Translations under genes and position numbers: made by a program
Part shown: piece after piece, positions 56,059-64,000 of the stretch
How positions within the stretch are numbered: position 1 is the first letter of the stretch
Layout of the letters: every line of letters begins with the position of its first letter
Origin: Hasllibacter sp963833115
Lineage (GTDB): Bacteria; Pseudomonadota; Alphaproteobacteria; Rhodobacterales; Rhodobacteraceae
NCBI GenBank assembly: GCA_963833115.1
Contig: CAWHWS010000002.1
Span: forward strand, 2,108,001 to 2,172,000
Length of the DNA: 64,000 bases
Reading direction: 5' to 3'
Notes under the pieces: model-generated
Told to the model about the DNA's origin: nothing
The model's input: the letters and a program-made list of their open reading frames with translations, nothing else
Database searches by the model: none

Positions 56059-56993
56059 GCGCGGGCGGCGCGCAGGCGGGCGAAGTCGTCGCCGGCGTGG
56101 TAGCTCGACCGGGTGAGCGGCGTGGCGGAGACCATGCCGAACCCCTTGCCGCGGGCGGCGCGCTCGTAGGCGGCGAACTCCTCGGGCGTGACGAAGCGGT
56201 CCACGCGGTGGTGCTTCGGCGTCGGCTGGAGGTACTGGCCGATCGTCAGGAAATCGATCTCGGCGGCGCGCATGTCGTCCATGACCTGGAGGACGGCCTG
56301 CCGGTCCTCGCCCAGGCCGACCATGATGCCGGACTTGGTGAACATGGACGGGTCGAGCTCCTTGACGCGCTGCAGGAGGCGCAGGGAGTGGAAGTAGCGG
56401 GCGCCGGGGCGGACCTCGGGGTAGAGGCCGGGCACGGTCTCCAGGTTGTGGTTGAAGACGTCGGGGCGAGCCTCGACGACCGTCTCCAGCGCCGAGGCGT
56501 CGCAGCGGATGAAGTCGGGGGTCAGGATCTCGATGGTGGTGGCGGGGGCCCGCTTGCGGATGGCTCGGATGGTCTGGGCGAAATGGGCGGCGCCGCCGTC
56601 GGACACGTCGTCCCGGTCGACGGAGGTGATCACGACGTGGGCGAGGCCGAGCTTGGCCACGGCGTCGGCCACGCGGCCGGGCTCGAAGGCGTCGAGCGCC
56701 TCGGGCGGGCGGCCCGTCGCGATGTTGCAGAACGTGCAGGCGCGGGTGCAGACCTCGCCCATGATCATCATGGTGGCGTGGCCCTGCGACCAGCACTCGC
56801 CCACGTTGGGGCAGCCGGCCTCCTCGCAGACGGTCGTCAGGCGGTGCTCGCGGATGACGTCCCGCGTGTCGCGGTACCCCTGGGAGGTGGGCGCCTTGAC
56901 GCGGATCCAGTCCGGCTTCTTCGGCTGGGGCGCGTCGGGGCGGCGCTGCTTCTCGGGGTGGCGCTCGGCCGGGATGGCGATGTCGCGGGGCAT
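56007..56993 (-). CDS. lipA: Lipoyl synthase
   Basis: A 328-residue radical-SAM enzyme that inserts sulphur into octanoyl groups. Two Fe-S clusters are visible: the auxiliary CEEAGCPNVGEC and the radical-SAM CTRACTFC, followed by ITSVDRDDVSDGGAAHFA and the middle FNHNLETVPGLYPEVRPGA. The GLGED motif and the C-terminal TPLTRSSYHAGDDFARL are complete. The ATG at 56993 fits the family N-terminus. It is divergent from catalase with about 117 bases between starts, which hold an iron-control box. Confidence 0.97.
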   Translation of the reverse strand: MPRDIAIPAERHPEKQRRPDAPQPKKPDWIRVKAPTSQGYRDTRDVIREHRLTTVCEEAGCPNVGECWSQGHATMMIMGEVCTRACTFCNIATGRPPEALDAFEPGRVADAVAKLGLAHVVITSVDRDDVSDGGAAHFAQTIRAIRKRAPATTIEILTPDFIRCDASALETVVEARPDVFNHNLETVPGLYPEVRPGARYFHSLRLLQRVKELDPSMFTKSGIMVGLGEDRQAVLQVMDDMRAAEIDFLTIGQYLQPTPKHHRVDRFVTPEEFAAYERAARGKGFGMVSATPLTRSSYHAGDDFARLRAARAQSLGAAAGSTGASPAT

Positions 56994-57068
56994 GGGCGGG
57001 CTCCTCTCGCCCCGATCTAGGGGCGCGCGCCGGCGATGTCCAAGGCGTTGGCAAGCCGGCCCCGCGGG

Positions 57069-57085
57069 TTTAGAACGATTCCAAA
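57069..57085 (+). promoter_or_regulatory. Iron-control element (Irr box) before catalase
   Basis: TTTAGAACGATTCCAAA matches the alphaproteobacterial Irr/ICE consensus TTTAGAA-N3-TTCTAAA at all fixed positions but one. It lies 25 bases before the catalase ATG, a position suited to repression of that gene. Confidence 0.65.
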
Positions 57086-57110
57086 CGCAGCCCCCGGACG
57101 GAGAGCCCAG

Positions 57111-58616
57111 ATGACCGACAAGCCCACCCTCACGACGACCGCCGGCGCGCCCGTCCCGTCCAACGAGTTCAGCCGCACGGCCGGACCGCGCGGCCCCGTC
57201 CTGCTGGAGGACTACCAGCTCATCGAGAAGCTGGCCCACCAGAACCGCGAGCGCATCCCCGAGCGGGTGGTGCACGCCAAGGGCTGGGGCGCGCAGGGCA
57301 CGTTCACCGTGACCCACGACATCACGAAGTACTCCTGCGCCAAAGTGTTCAGGCCCGGCACGAAGGTCGACGTGCTCTCGCGCTGGTCCACGGTGGCCGG
57401 CGAGTCGGGCGCGGCGGACACCGAGCGGGACGTGCGGGGCTTCTCCCTCAAGTTCTACACCGAGGACGGCAACTGGGATATGGTGGGCAACAACACGCCC
57501 ATCTTCTTCGTGCGCGACGCGTATAAGTTCCCCGACTTCATCCGCACCCAGAAGCGCCACCCCAAGACCAACATGCGATCCCCGGAGGCGATGTTCGACT
57601 TCTGGGCCGCGCAGCCCGAGAGCGTGCACCAGGTCACGATCCTGATGTCGGACCGGGGCATCCCGACCAACCCGATGCACATGAACGGCTACGGCAGCCA
57701 CACGTTCAGCCTGTGGAACGAGGCCGGCGAGCGGTTCTGGTGCAAGTTCCACTTCAAGACGCAGCAGGGGCACGCGCATTACGTCAACGCGGAGGCCGAG
57801 GAGCTGATCGGGAAGACCCGCGAGGCGTACCAGGAGGATCTGTACAACGCGATCGACCGCGGGGACTTCCCGAAGTGGACGATGTTCGTGCAGGTCATGC
57901 CGGAGGCCGAGGCCGGGCGGCAGTCCTACAACCCGTTCGACCTGACGAAGGTGTGGCCGCATGGCGACTACCCTCTGATCGAGGTCGGCGAGGTGGAGAT
58001 GAACCGCAACCCCGACAACTACTTCCAGATGGTGGAGAACGCGGCCTACTCGCCGTCGAACGTGGTGCCGGGGATCGGCTTCTCGCCCGACAAGATGCTG
58101 CAGGCGCGGGTGTTCTCCTACGCGGACGCGCACCGCTACCGGCTGGGCACGCATTACGAGGCGCTGCCGGCCAACGCGCCGCACGCCGCGCGCGTGCAGC
58201 ACTACCACAAGGACGGCGCGATGCGGTTCTTCACCAACGACTTCGGCAACCCCGACGCCTATTACGAGCCCAACCAGTACGGCGGGCCGGTGGCCGACCC
58301 CACCGCGATGGAGCCGCCGCTCCGCATCGACGCGGACGCGTTCCGCCATCCGGTCGAGGTGACGGACGAGGACTTCGTGCAGGTGCGCGAGCTGTTCCTC
58401 CACGTGCTGGAGGACGACGAGAAGGAGCGCATGTACGCCAACTACGCCGCCGCCATGGGCCCCTGCTCGGACGCGGTGAAGGAGCGGTGGTACGCGGTCC
58501 TGGAGCGGGTGCATCCGGACTACGCCGCCGGCGTGCGCCGGGCGAACGAGACCTCGGACAGCGACGTGAACGCGGTGCCGATCACCGAGGACACGCAGGT
58601 CGAAGCGGCCGAGTGA
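57111..58616 (+). CDS. Monofunctional haem catalase
   Basis: A 501-residue small-subunit (clade 3) catalase. The distal His 55 is in ERVVHAKGWGAQGTF, the distal Asn in MVGNNTPIFFVRD, and the proximal haem ligand Tyr in RVFSYADAHRYRLGTHYEAL. NADPH-binding features (HRYRLG) and the KFYTEDGNWDMVGN signature are normal. It breaks down hydrogen peroxide. The ATG at 57111 follows an AT-richer region holding the Irr box. The next gene, a VIT/CCC1 transporter, overlaps its stop (GTGA), coupling peroxide removal with metal handling. Confidence 0.96.
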   Translation: MTDKPTLTTTAGAPVPSNEFSRTAGPRGPVLLEDYQLIEKLAHQNRERIPERVVHAKGWGAQGTFTVTHDITKYSCAKVFRPGTKVDVLSRWSTVAGESGAADTERDVRGFSLKFYTEDGNWDMVGNNTPIFFVRDAYKFPDFIRTQKRHPKTNMRSPEAMFDFWAAQPESVHQVTILMSDRGIPTNPMHMNGYGSHTFSLWNEAGERFWCKFHFKTQQGHAHYVNAEAEELIGKTREAYQEDLYNAIDRGDFPKWTMFVQVMPEAEAGRQSYNPFDLTKVWPHGDYPLIEVGEVEMNRNPDNYFQMVENAAYSPSNVVPGIGFSPDKMLQARVFSYADAHRYRLGTHYEALPANAPHAARVQHYHKDGAMRFFTNDFGNPDAYYEPNQYGGPVADPTAMEPPLRIDADAFRHPVEVTDEDFVQVRELFLHVLEDDEKERMYANYAAAMGPCSDAVKERWYAVLERVHPDYAAGVRRANETSDSDVNAVPITEDTQVEAAE

Positions 58617-59359
58617 GCGGCGGCGAGGCGGGCGGGGGAGACCTCGCCCGCCACCGGCGGGACGAGCATCGGATCAGCCCGCTCCAGGACCACATCCGGC
58701 AGATCGTCTACGGCGGGAACGACGGGATCGTCACGACCTTCGCGGTGGTGGCGGGGTTCGCCGGGCTCGCGGCGGAGGGGACCGCCGAGGTCGGGGTGAT
58801 CGCGGTCCTCCTGTTCGGGCTGGCGAACCTCCTGGCGGACGGCACCGCGATGGGGCTGGGCGAGTTCCTGAGCGCGCGCTCGGAGCGGGACGTGTACCGG
58901 GCGATCCGCGCGCGCGAGCGGAGCGAGATCGACGCGAACCCGGCCGCCGAGATCGCCGAGACGGTCGAGATCCTCGAGGCGCGCGGGGTGAGCCCGGCAG
59001 ATGCGGCCGAGATGGCCGCGATCCTGTCGCGCAACCCCGAGATGATGGCCGACTTCATGATGCAGTACGAGATCGGCCTGCCCGACACGACGGGCGACGT
59101 GCCGTGGCTCAACGGGCTGGTGACCTTCGGCAGCTTCGTCGTCTTCGGGATCGTGCCGCTGTTGCCCTACATCGCGCTGGGCGGCGGGGCGTCGGTGTTC
59201 GCGCTGTCCTGCGCGGCGACCGCGGGGGCGATGGCGGCGCTCGGCCTGCTGCGCTGGCGCGCGGGGGACGAGGGGCTGGCGCGGTGCCTGGGCGAGACGC
59301 TGCTGGTGGGCGGCACCTGCGCCGTGGTGGCCTTCGCCGTGGGCCTGGCCTTCCGCTAG
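58613..59359 (+). CDS. VIT1/CCC1-family iron/manganese transporter
   Basis: A 248-residue membrane protein with five predicted helices. The signature IVYGGNDGIVTTFAVVAGFAG leads, followed by ANLLADGTAMGLGEFLSARSE, which are the conserved metal-path segments of the vacuolar iron transporter/CCC1 family. The central hydrophilic part (EIAETVEILEARGVSPADA, then MADFMMQYEIGL) carries acidic residues like the cytosolic metal-binding domain of plant VIT1. Bacterial relatives export Fe2+ or Mn2+. Starting at GTG 58613 within the catalase stop, it shares that gene's promoter and Irr box. Confidence 0.88.
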   Translation: MSGGEAGGGDLARHRRDEHRISPLQDHIRQIVYGGNDGIVTTFAVVAGFAGLAAEGTAEVGVIAVLLFGLANLLADGTAMGLGEFLSARSERDVYRAIRARERSEIDANPAAEIAETVEILEARGVSPADAAEMAAILSRNPEMMADFMMQYEIGLPDTTGDVPWLNGLVTFGSFVVFGIVPLLPYIALGGGASVFALSCAATAGAMAALGLLRWRAGDEGLARCLGETLLVGGTCAVVAFAVGLAFR

Positions 59360-59363
59360 GCGG

Positions 59364-59520
59364 GGGCGCTCCCGCCCGTCCTCGGCGCCTGGCGGCGCCT
59401 CGTCCCGTTGGGCCGGGCCTCGCCTGACGGCTTCGGCGCGCCTGCGGCGGGCGGGGCCTGCCGAGCGCAGCGAGGCCCGGCCCAACCCCTGGCAGGTGCC
59501 GAAGGCGCCGAAGGGGGCGG
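59364..59520. repeat. Copy B of the intergenic repeat with long palindrome
   Basis: The first 60 bases match the copy at 24393-24455. They continue into a palindrome: GTTGGGCCGGGCCTCGC (59407-59423) and its exact complement GCGAGGCCCGGCCCAAC (59470-59486), and an outer pair GCTCCCGCC (about 59370) with GGCGGGAGC (about 59516). It could fold as a REP/BIME-type hairpin. The rest of the 200-base gap 59360-59561 holds no gene. Confidence 0.6.
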
Positions 59521-59561
59521 GAGCCTCCCTGCCCCGGTCCCCACCGCTGCCCCGGGTGCCG

Positions 59562-60671
59562 TCAGCCGATCATCTTGCCGGCCTCGCCCAGGCGCTCGTA
59601 GTGCAACGCAAGGCGCTGCAAGGCGATGCGCAGGACGATCTTGCCCGAGCGCGCCGACCAGCCCATGCGCTTCTCGGCCGATTCGAGCCCTTCGAGATAG
59701 CAGCAGGTGCGCAGGGCGACGTCTCCGAGGCCCGGGCCGAGATCGGCCAGCGCGGCGGCGACGCGGCCGCGCGCGCCCTCGGGGCCGCGGATCGGATCGG
59801 AGGGTCCGCCCGAGCGGCCGCCGCCGCCGGTGAGGAAGTTCTCCCAGTTCTGGGCGGTGCGCGGGCCCATCTGGGCGAGCTCGAAATCCTCGCGCAGCCG
59901 CTCGCCGGCGGAGACGAGCGCATCTGGCAAGAAGGGCGCGCCGTCCGGGCCGCGACGGCGCGCCAGCGCGGCCAGGGGGGATTCGGCGAGGTTGCAGCGG
60001 ATGCGGCGGCCGGGCGCGTCCGGGTCCGCGCGGGTGCCCTCCTCGCGGTGCTGCATCGCGAAGGCGGCGCCCTCCTCCTCCATGCCGCCGCGCAGGGTCT
60101 CCTCGGCCAGCATGCGGCGCAGGGCCGCGCGGCCCGGCGAGGTGATGCGGTAGCGCAGGACGCGGGGCCGGCCGGCGGGCGCGCGATCGGCCTCTGGCGG
60201 GCATTCGATCCAGTCGCGCAGGGCCAGGGCGCGGGCCACGGCGCGCGGGGTGACGGCGGTGCGCGTCGCCGCGTCCCCCTCCGCGCCGCCCTCGCGGACG
60301 ACGACCGCGTTCTCCATTCCGGGGGCCACGGCGAGGACGGCCCCGGTCTCGCACAGGCGGCGCAGGACGCGGCGTTCCTCATTGCCGGCGGACCGGCCGG
60401 GCGCGTCCCCCCCGGGGCCGGCGGCCGCCGCGGGGCCGGCGGCCCCCTCGGGGCGGTCCTGGGCCATCAGGCCGAGCGCCTCGTCGACGAGGGGGTCGTC
60501 GCGCCGGGCCTCGACGCGCCGGACGGAGCGCAGGATGGTGGAGGCGTGCACGCCCCGCTCGCGGGCGATCGCGCGGATCGACGCGCCGTCCGCGACATGG
60601 CCGAGATAGATGCGGACCGCGTCGGGCATGGTCTCGGCGGTCTGCGGCGTCACTCGGCTCTCATGGCACAT
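59562..60671 (-). CDS. DUF6456 helix-turn-helix protein
   Basis: A 369-residue DNA-binding protein. A helix-turn-helix lies at about residues 15-50 (ASIRAIARERGVHASTILRS), a middle variable part follows, and the C-terminal DUF6456 domain includes RTAQNWENFLTGGG, VAAALADLGPGLGDVALR and RMGWSARSGKIVLRIALQRL. It is a Rhodobacterales regulator of unknown target. The ATG at 60671 is preceded by GAGGGG; another ATG at 60686 is possible. It is divergent from the DUF6477 gene, with a CtrA-like box between them. Confidence 0.8.
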   Translation of the reverse strand: MCHESRVTPQTAETMPDAVRIYLGHVADGASIRAIARERGVHASTILRSVRRVEARRDDPLVDEALGLMAQDRPEGAAGPAAAAGPGGDAPGRSAGNEERRVLRRLCETGAVLAVAPGMENAVVVREGGAEGDAATRTAVTPRAVARALALRDWIECPPEADRAPAGRPRVLRYRITSPGRAALRRMLAEETLRGGMEEEGAAFAMQHREEGTRADPDAPGRRIRCNLAESPLAALARRRGPDGAPFLPDALVSAGERLREDFELAQMGPRTAQNWENFLTGGGGRSGGPSDPIRGPEGARGRVAAALADLGPGLGDVALRTCCYLEGLESAEKRMGWSARSGKIVLRIALQRLALHYERLGEAGKMIG

Positions 60672-60907
60672 GGGCGTTCCCCTCATCTGCGTTGGCGTTC
60701 GGTCCCGCGGCGCGGCCGACCCGGACAATTCACGTCAACCTGTAGTTGCAATGGTTACCGGGTCGTTAAGCCGCCGGCCGCGTACCGATAATTGTACCAA
60801 AAGTGTAAACGGTCCCGTCCGGCACCGTTCGCCCGCGACGCACGGGAGGCAACACCGGCTGGCCGGCGCCTAACTGGACGCAGAGATACAATCACGGGGA
60901 CACATCG

Positions 60908-61204
60908 ATGATCGACGCCGCCAGCAGACTGACCGCCCTCCGCCGTCCTGCCATCCTCGTCGCCGCCGCGCGGCACGGGGTGGCGGAGGGGCCGGATCGT
61001 ACCCGCCTGCTGCGCCGGGTCCTGCGGGGGCAGCGCGCGCCCGCGCCGGGCTCCTCGCAGGCGCTGGCCCTGCTGCTGGACCGTGAGGCCGAGCTCGAGG
61101 CGATGCGGACCGCGCGCGACCCGGCCTATGCCTGCGCCGCGCATGTCGAGGCGGTGACCGCGATCATGCTGGAGGATCGCCGGGGGGCCGCGCCTCAGGC
61201 GTAG
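60908..61204 (+). CDS. DUF6477 family small protein
   Basis: A 98-residue, Arg/Ala-rich basic helical protein (RLTALRRPAILVAAARHGVA, then LEAMRTARDPAYACAAHVEA). This matches a small family seen in Rhodobacterales, DUF6477, without known function. The pairing with a DUF6456 protein is typical in this lineage. It ends 10 bases inside the end of the methyltransferase gene on the other strand. Confidence 0.72.
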   Translation: MIDAASRLTALRRPAILVAAARHGVAEGPDRTRLLRRVLRGQRAPAPGSSQALALLLDREAELEAMRTARDPAYACAAHVEAVTAIMLEDRRGAAPQA

Positions 61205-62739
61205 GCGTCGGGCTCGGCGGCCTTGCGCTCGGCGACGAAGGCGTCGAGCGCGGCGCGCGTCGCCGGCGCCATCGGCGGGGCCTCGTATCCGGCCAGCAGC
61301 CGCGCCACGCGGGCCGCCGCGAGGGCCTGCGCGTCGGGGGCGCCGGCATCCTCCCAGGTCTCGAAGGGGCGGTAGTCCAGCAGGTCGGTGCGCCAGAACG
61401 CGGACTGGTAGTGCGCCTCGGTATGGGCGCAGCCGAGATAGTGCCCGCCCGGCCCGACCTCTCGGATCGCGTCCAGGGCCTGCGCCTCCTCGGAGGCGTC
61501 GACGCCGGCGAGGGTGCGGTGCAGGACGCCGAGCTGATCGGCGTCGAGGACGAACTTCTCGAAGCTGGCGACGAGCCCGCCCTCCAGCCAGCCGCAGGCG
61601 TGGAGCATGAAGTTCACGCCCCCCATCCCGGCCGCGTTCAGGGTGTTCGCGCTCTCGTAGGCGGCCTGCGCGTCGGGGAGCTTGGCGCCCGTGAGCGCGC
61701 CGCCGGAGCGGAAGGGGAGGTTCATGCGGCGCGCGAGCTGGCCCGCGCCCATGAGGATCTGGGAGGCCTCGGGGGTGCCGAAGGTGGGCGCGCCGGAGTT
61801 CATGTCGATCGAGGTGACGAAGGCGCCGAAGACCATCGGCGCGCCGGGGCGCACGAGCTGGGAATAGGCGATGCCGGCCATGACCTCCGCCAGCACCTGG
61901 ATCAGGGTGCCCATGACCGAGACCGGCGCCATCGCCCCGCCGACGACGAAGGGCGACAGGATGCAGGCCTGGCCGGCGGCGGCGTAGACCTCGAGCGCGC
62001 CCATCATCGTCGAATCGAATGTGAGCGGCGAGTTGACGTTGATCAGCGAGGTCATCGCGCAGCGGCCGCGCAGGCCCCCGTCCTCGGCGAAGAGGATCTC
62101 GCACATGTCGACCGAATCGCGGGCGCGGGACGGCTCGGTGACCGAGCCCATGAACGGCTTGTCCGTGAGGGTCATGTGCGCGTGGAGCATGTCGAGATGG
62201 CGCTTGTTGACGGGCACGTCGGTGGGCTCGCAGACCGTGCCGCCCGAATGGTGCAGCCAGCGGGACATGTGCCCGAGGCGCACGAAGTTGCGGAAGTCCT
62301 CGATCGTGGCGTAGCGGCGCCCGCCCGCGAGGTCGCGCACGAAGGGCGGGCCGTAGACGGGGGCGAGGACCATGTGGTCGCCGCCGATGGTCACGCTCCG
62401 CTCGGGGTTGCGGGCGATCTGCTCGAAGCTGGCGGGCGCGGTGGCGCACAGGCGCCGGGCGAGGCCGCGCGGGAGGCGCACGCGGGTCTCCTCCACGCTG
62501 GCGCCGGCGGCGCGCCAGCGGTCCAGGGCGGCGGGGTTGTCGGGGAACTCGACGCCGATCTCGGCCAGGACGGTCTCGGCGCCGGCCTCGACGGCGGCGA
62601 TGGCGGCGTCGTCCAGCATGCGGGCCGGCGGGACCCGGCGGACGAGCGGCGTCGGCGCGTCGATGCGCAGGGCGGCGCGCTCGGCGCGGCGGGCGGCGCC
62701 GCCTCCGCTGCGGCTCCGTCGCGGGGTCCCGTCTGGCAT
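61195..62739 (-). CDS. MttB-family (trimethylamine-type) methyltransferase
   Basis: A 514-residue corrinoid-protein methyltransferase of the MttB superfamily. It has EIGVEFPDNPAALDRWRAAG near the N-terminus, MVLAPVYGPPFVRDLAGG, LTDKPFMGSVTEPSRARD, and VNSPLTFDSTMMGALEVYAA. There is no in-frame TAG, so it is the non-pyrrolysine type, which acts on quaternary amines such as glycine betaine in studied members. No cognate corrinoid protein or reductive-activation gene is within the window. The ATG at 62739 is preceded by GAAGGAG. Confidence 0.87.
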   Translation of the reverse strand: MPDGTPRRSRSGGGAARRAERAALRIDAPTPLVRRVPPARMLDDAAIAAVEAGAETVLAEIGVEFPDNPAALDRWRAAGASVEETRVRLPRGLARRLCATAPASFEQIARNPERSVTIGGDHMVLAPVYGPPFVRDLAGGRRYATIEDFRNFVRLGHMSRWLHHSGGTVCEPTDVPVNKRHLDMLHAHMTLTDKPFMGSVTEPSRARDSVDMCEILFAEDGGLRGRCAMTSLINVNSPLTFDSTMMGALEVYAAAGQACILSPFVVGGAMAPVSVMGTLIQVLAEVMAGIAYSQLVRPGAPMVFGAFVTSIDMNSGAPTFGTPEASQILMGAGQLARRMNLPFRSGGALTGAKLPDAQAAYESANTLNAAGMGGVNFMLHACGWLEGGLVASFEKFVLDADQLGVLHRTLAGVDASEEAQALDAIREVGPGGHYLGCAHTEAHYQSAFWRTDLLDYRPFETWEDAGAPDAQALAAARVARLLAGYEAPPMAPATRAALDAFVAERKAAEPDAYA

Positions 62740-62871
62740 GGCATGGCTCCTTCGCTGCGGTGCCCCGGACCCTAGGGCCGCGCGGGCCGCGCCTCGCCGC
62801 GAAACCGATGCTTGCCCGCGCGAAACCGACTTCGCTTGCGGGCGGGGCGGCGCGCGGCTACCGGGCGGGGC

Positions 62872-64000
62872 ATGGACATCGCCGCCACACGCGCCCGGCA
62901 TCAGCGGCTGCTGATCGTCGATTTCGGCTCCCAGGTGACGCAGCTCATCGCGCGGCGGCTGCGCGAGCTGAACGTGTATTGCGAGATCCACCCCTTCCAG
63001 GACGTGACGGCCGGGTTCCTCGAGGCGTTCGACCCCCGGGCCGTGATCCTGTCGGGCGGGCCGGCGAGCGTGCTCGACGCGGGCGCGCCGGCCGCGCCGG
63101 AGGCGCTGTGGGAGATGGGCGTGCCGGTGCTCGGCATCTGCTACGGGCAGCAGGCGATGATGGCCGCCCTCGGCGGAGAGGTCCGCCGCGGCGAGGGCAC
63201 GGCCGAGTTCGGGCGCGCCTACGTGACCGAGGCGCGGCGCGACCCGATCCTGAAGGGCTGGTTCGCGACCAACCCGGACGGGACCGCGCGCGAGCAGGTC
63301 TGGATGAGCCATGGCGACCACGTCGCGCGCCTCGCGCCCGGGTTCGAGGTGCTGGCCACCTCGCCGGGGGCGCCCTTCGCGGTGGTCGCCGACGTGGCGC
63401 GCGGGCTCTACGCCACGCAGTTCCACCCCGAGGTGCACCACACGCCGAACGGCCGCACGCTCTACGAGAACTTCGTGCGGATCGCGGGGTTCACCGGCGA
63501 CTGGACCATGGGCGCCTATCGCGAGGAGGCGGTGGCGCGCATCCGCGAGGAGGTGGGCGGCGCGCGCGTCATCTGCGCGCTCTCCGGCGGGGTCGATTCG
63601 TCGGTCGCCGCGGTCCTGCTCCACGAGGCGATCGGCGACGCGCTCACCTGCGTGTTCGTGGACCACGGGCTCCTGCGGGAGAACGAGGGCGCCGAGGTCG
63701 CGGCGATGTTCCGCGACCATTACAACCTGCCCCTCGTCCACGCGCGCGAGGAGGAGCGGTTCCTCTCCGAGCTCGACGGCGTCTCCGACCCGGAGACCAA
63801 GCGCAAGATCATCGGGCGCCTGTTCGTCGACGTGTTCCAGGAGCAGGCGGCGCTCATCGACGGGGCGGAATACCTCGCGCAGGGCACGCTCTATCCGGAC
63901 GTGATCGAGAGCGTGAGCTTCTCCGGCGGCCCGTCCGTCACGATCAAGTCGCACCACAATGTCGGCGGGCTGCCGGCGAAGATGGGCCTCAAGCTCGTGG
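62872..64000 (+). CDS. guaA: GMP synthase (glutamine-hydrolysing), 5' part
   Basis: The first 376 codons are inside the window and the frame is still open. The glutamine amidotransferase domain starts LLIVDFGSQVTQLIARR and has the catalytic Cys in GICYGQQAMM and the His in TQFHPEVHHT. The ATP-pyrophosphatase domain starts with the PP-loop ALSGGVDSSVAAVLLH, followed by VFVDHGLLRENEG and the GTLYPDVIESVSF segment. It amidates XMP to GMP in purine synthesis. Start ATG 62872 fits the family. It is divergent from the methyltransferase gene. Confidence 0.96.
   Translation, partial: MDIAATRARHQRLLIVDFGSQVTQLIARRLRELNVYCEIHPFQDVTAGFLEAFDPRAVILSGGPASVLDAGAPAAPEALWEMGVPVLGICYGQQAMMAALGGEVRRGEGTAEFGRAYVTEARRDPILKGWFATNPDGTAREQVWMSHGDHVARLAPGFEVLATSPGAPFAVVADVARGLYATQFHPEVHHTPNGRTLYENFVRIAGFTGDWTMGAYREEAVARIREEVGGARVICALSGGVDSSVAAVLLHEAIGDALTCVFVDHGLLRENEGAEVAAMFRDHYNLPLVHAREEERFLSELDGVSDPETKRKIIGRLFVDVFQEQAALIDGAEYLAQGTLYPDVIESVSFSGGPSVTIKSHHNVGGLPAKMGLKLV

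Overview
The window looks like chromosomal DNA of a GC-rich (roughly 70 %) member of the Rhodobacterales (Rhodobacteraceae or a close relative). The main evidence is the block dusB-ntrB-ntrC-ntrY-ntrX-(hydrolase)-trkA-trkH-hfq-hflX, NtrC-family regulators that lack the GAFTGA loop, a gene-transfer-agent-type holin/endolysin pair, and the lineage-restricted DUF6456 and DUF6477 proteins. Neighbouring genes often share NTGA start/stop overlaps, many with GTG or TTG starts, so translational coupling is common. All identifications come from reading the sequence; no database search was run.

Layout. 1-3.75 kb: end of the phosphate operon (pstC-pstA-pstB-phoU-phoB, + strand), in which phoU and phoB are joined in one reading frame. 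3.75-4.16 kb: gene-free interval with a candidate XerC/XerD dif-like site; genes on both sides point towards it. 4.2-8.1 kb: four-gene minus-strand surface-glycan cluster (GtrA-like flippase, GT2 glycosyltransferase, epimerase, polytopic membrane protein). 8.2-12.7 kb: a zone of gene decay with remnants of a sugar ABC transporter, a DhaK/DhaL-type kinase, a split hypothetical gene and an S41 protease that has lost its catalytic centre. 12.7-14.4 kb: holin and muramidase. 14.4-16.3 kb: rpsB-tsf. 16.5-19.8 kb: psuK-psuG, DUF502 protein, LysE-type exporter. 19.8-21.8 kb: small lipoprotein, patatin phospholipase, 3-hydroxybutyrate dehydrogenase. 21.9-22.05 kb: AT-richer segment with two hairpins and a U-tract terminator, a candidate small RNA. 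22.1-28.2 kb: peptide-binding protein, CsbD-like protein, DsbA-like oxidoreductase, MFS exporter, cation/proton antiporter, excalibur protein. 28.3-37.7 kb: mfd, a membrane protein, hemB, SYLF lipoprotein, a beta-hydroxyacid dehydrogenase, penicillin-acylase family protein. 37.7-50.6 kb: the hflX-to-dusB block on the minus strand, covering nitrogen signalling, potassium uptake and RNA control. 50.7-53.6 kb: ispDF (IspD half largely deleted), pgpA, cinA/pncC, ratA-like gene, hpt. 53.7-59.4 kb: glutathione peroxidase, cytochrome c', dihaem cytochrome, lipA, then catalase plus VIT/CCC1 transporter behind a near-perfect Irr iron-control box. 59.6-64 kb: DUF6456 and DUF6477 proteins, an MttB-like methyltransferase and the 5' part of guaA.

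The most notable observations are the PhoU-PhoB fused frame, the dif-like site beside a gtr-like cluster and a decay zone, the IspD deletion that leaves IspF with its own ribosome-binding site, the Irr box before catalase/VIT, the candidate structured RNA at 21.93-22.05 kb, and a dispersed palindromic intergenic repeat at 24.4 and 59.4 kb. Several genes carry internal deletions, so it matters whether these are real or come from assembly.
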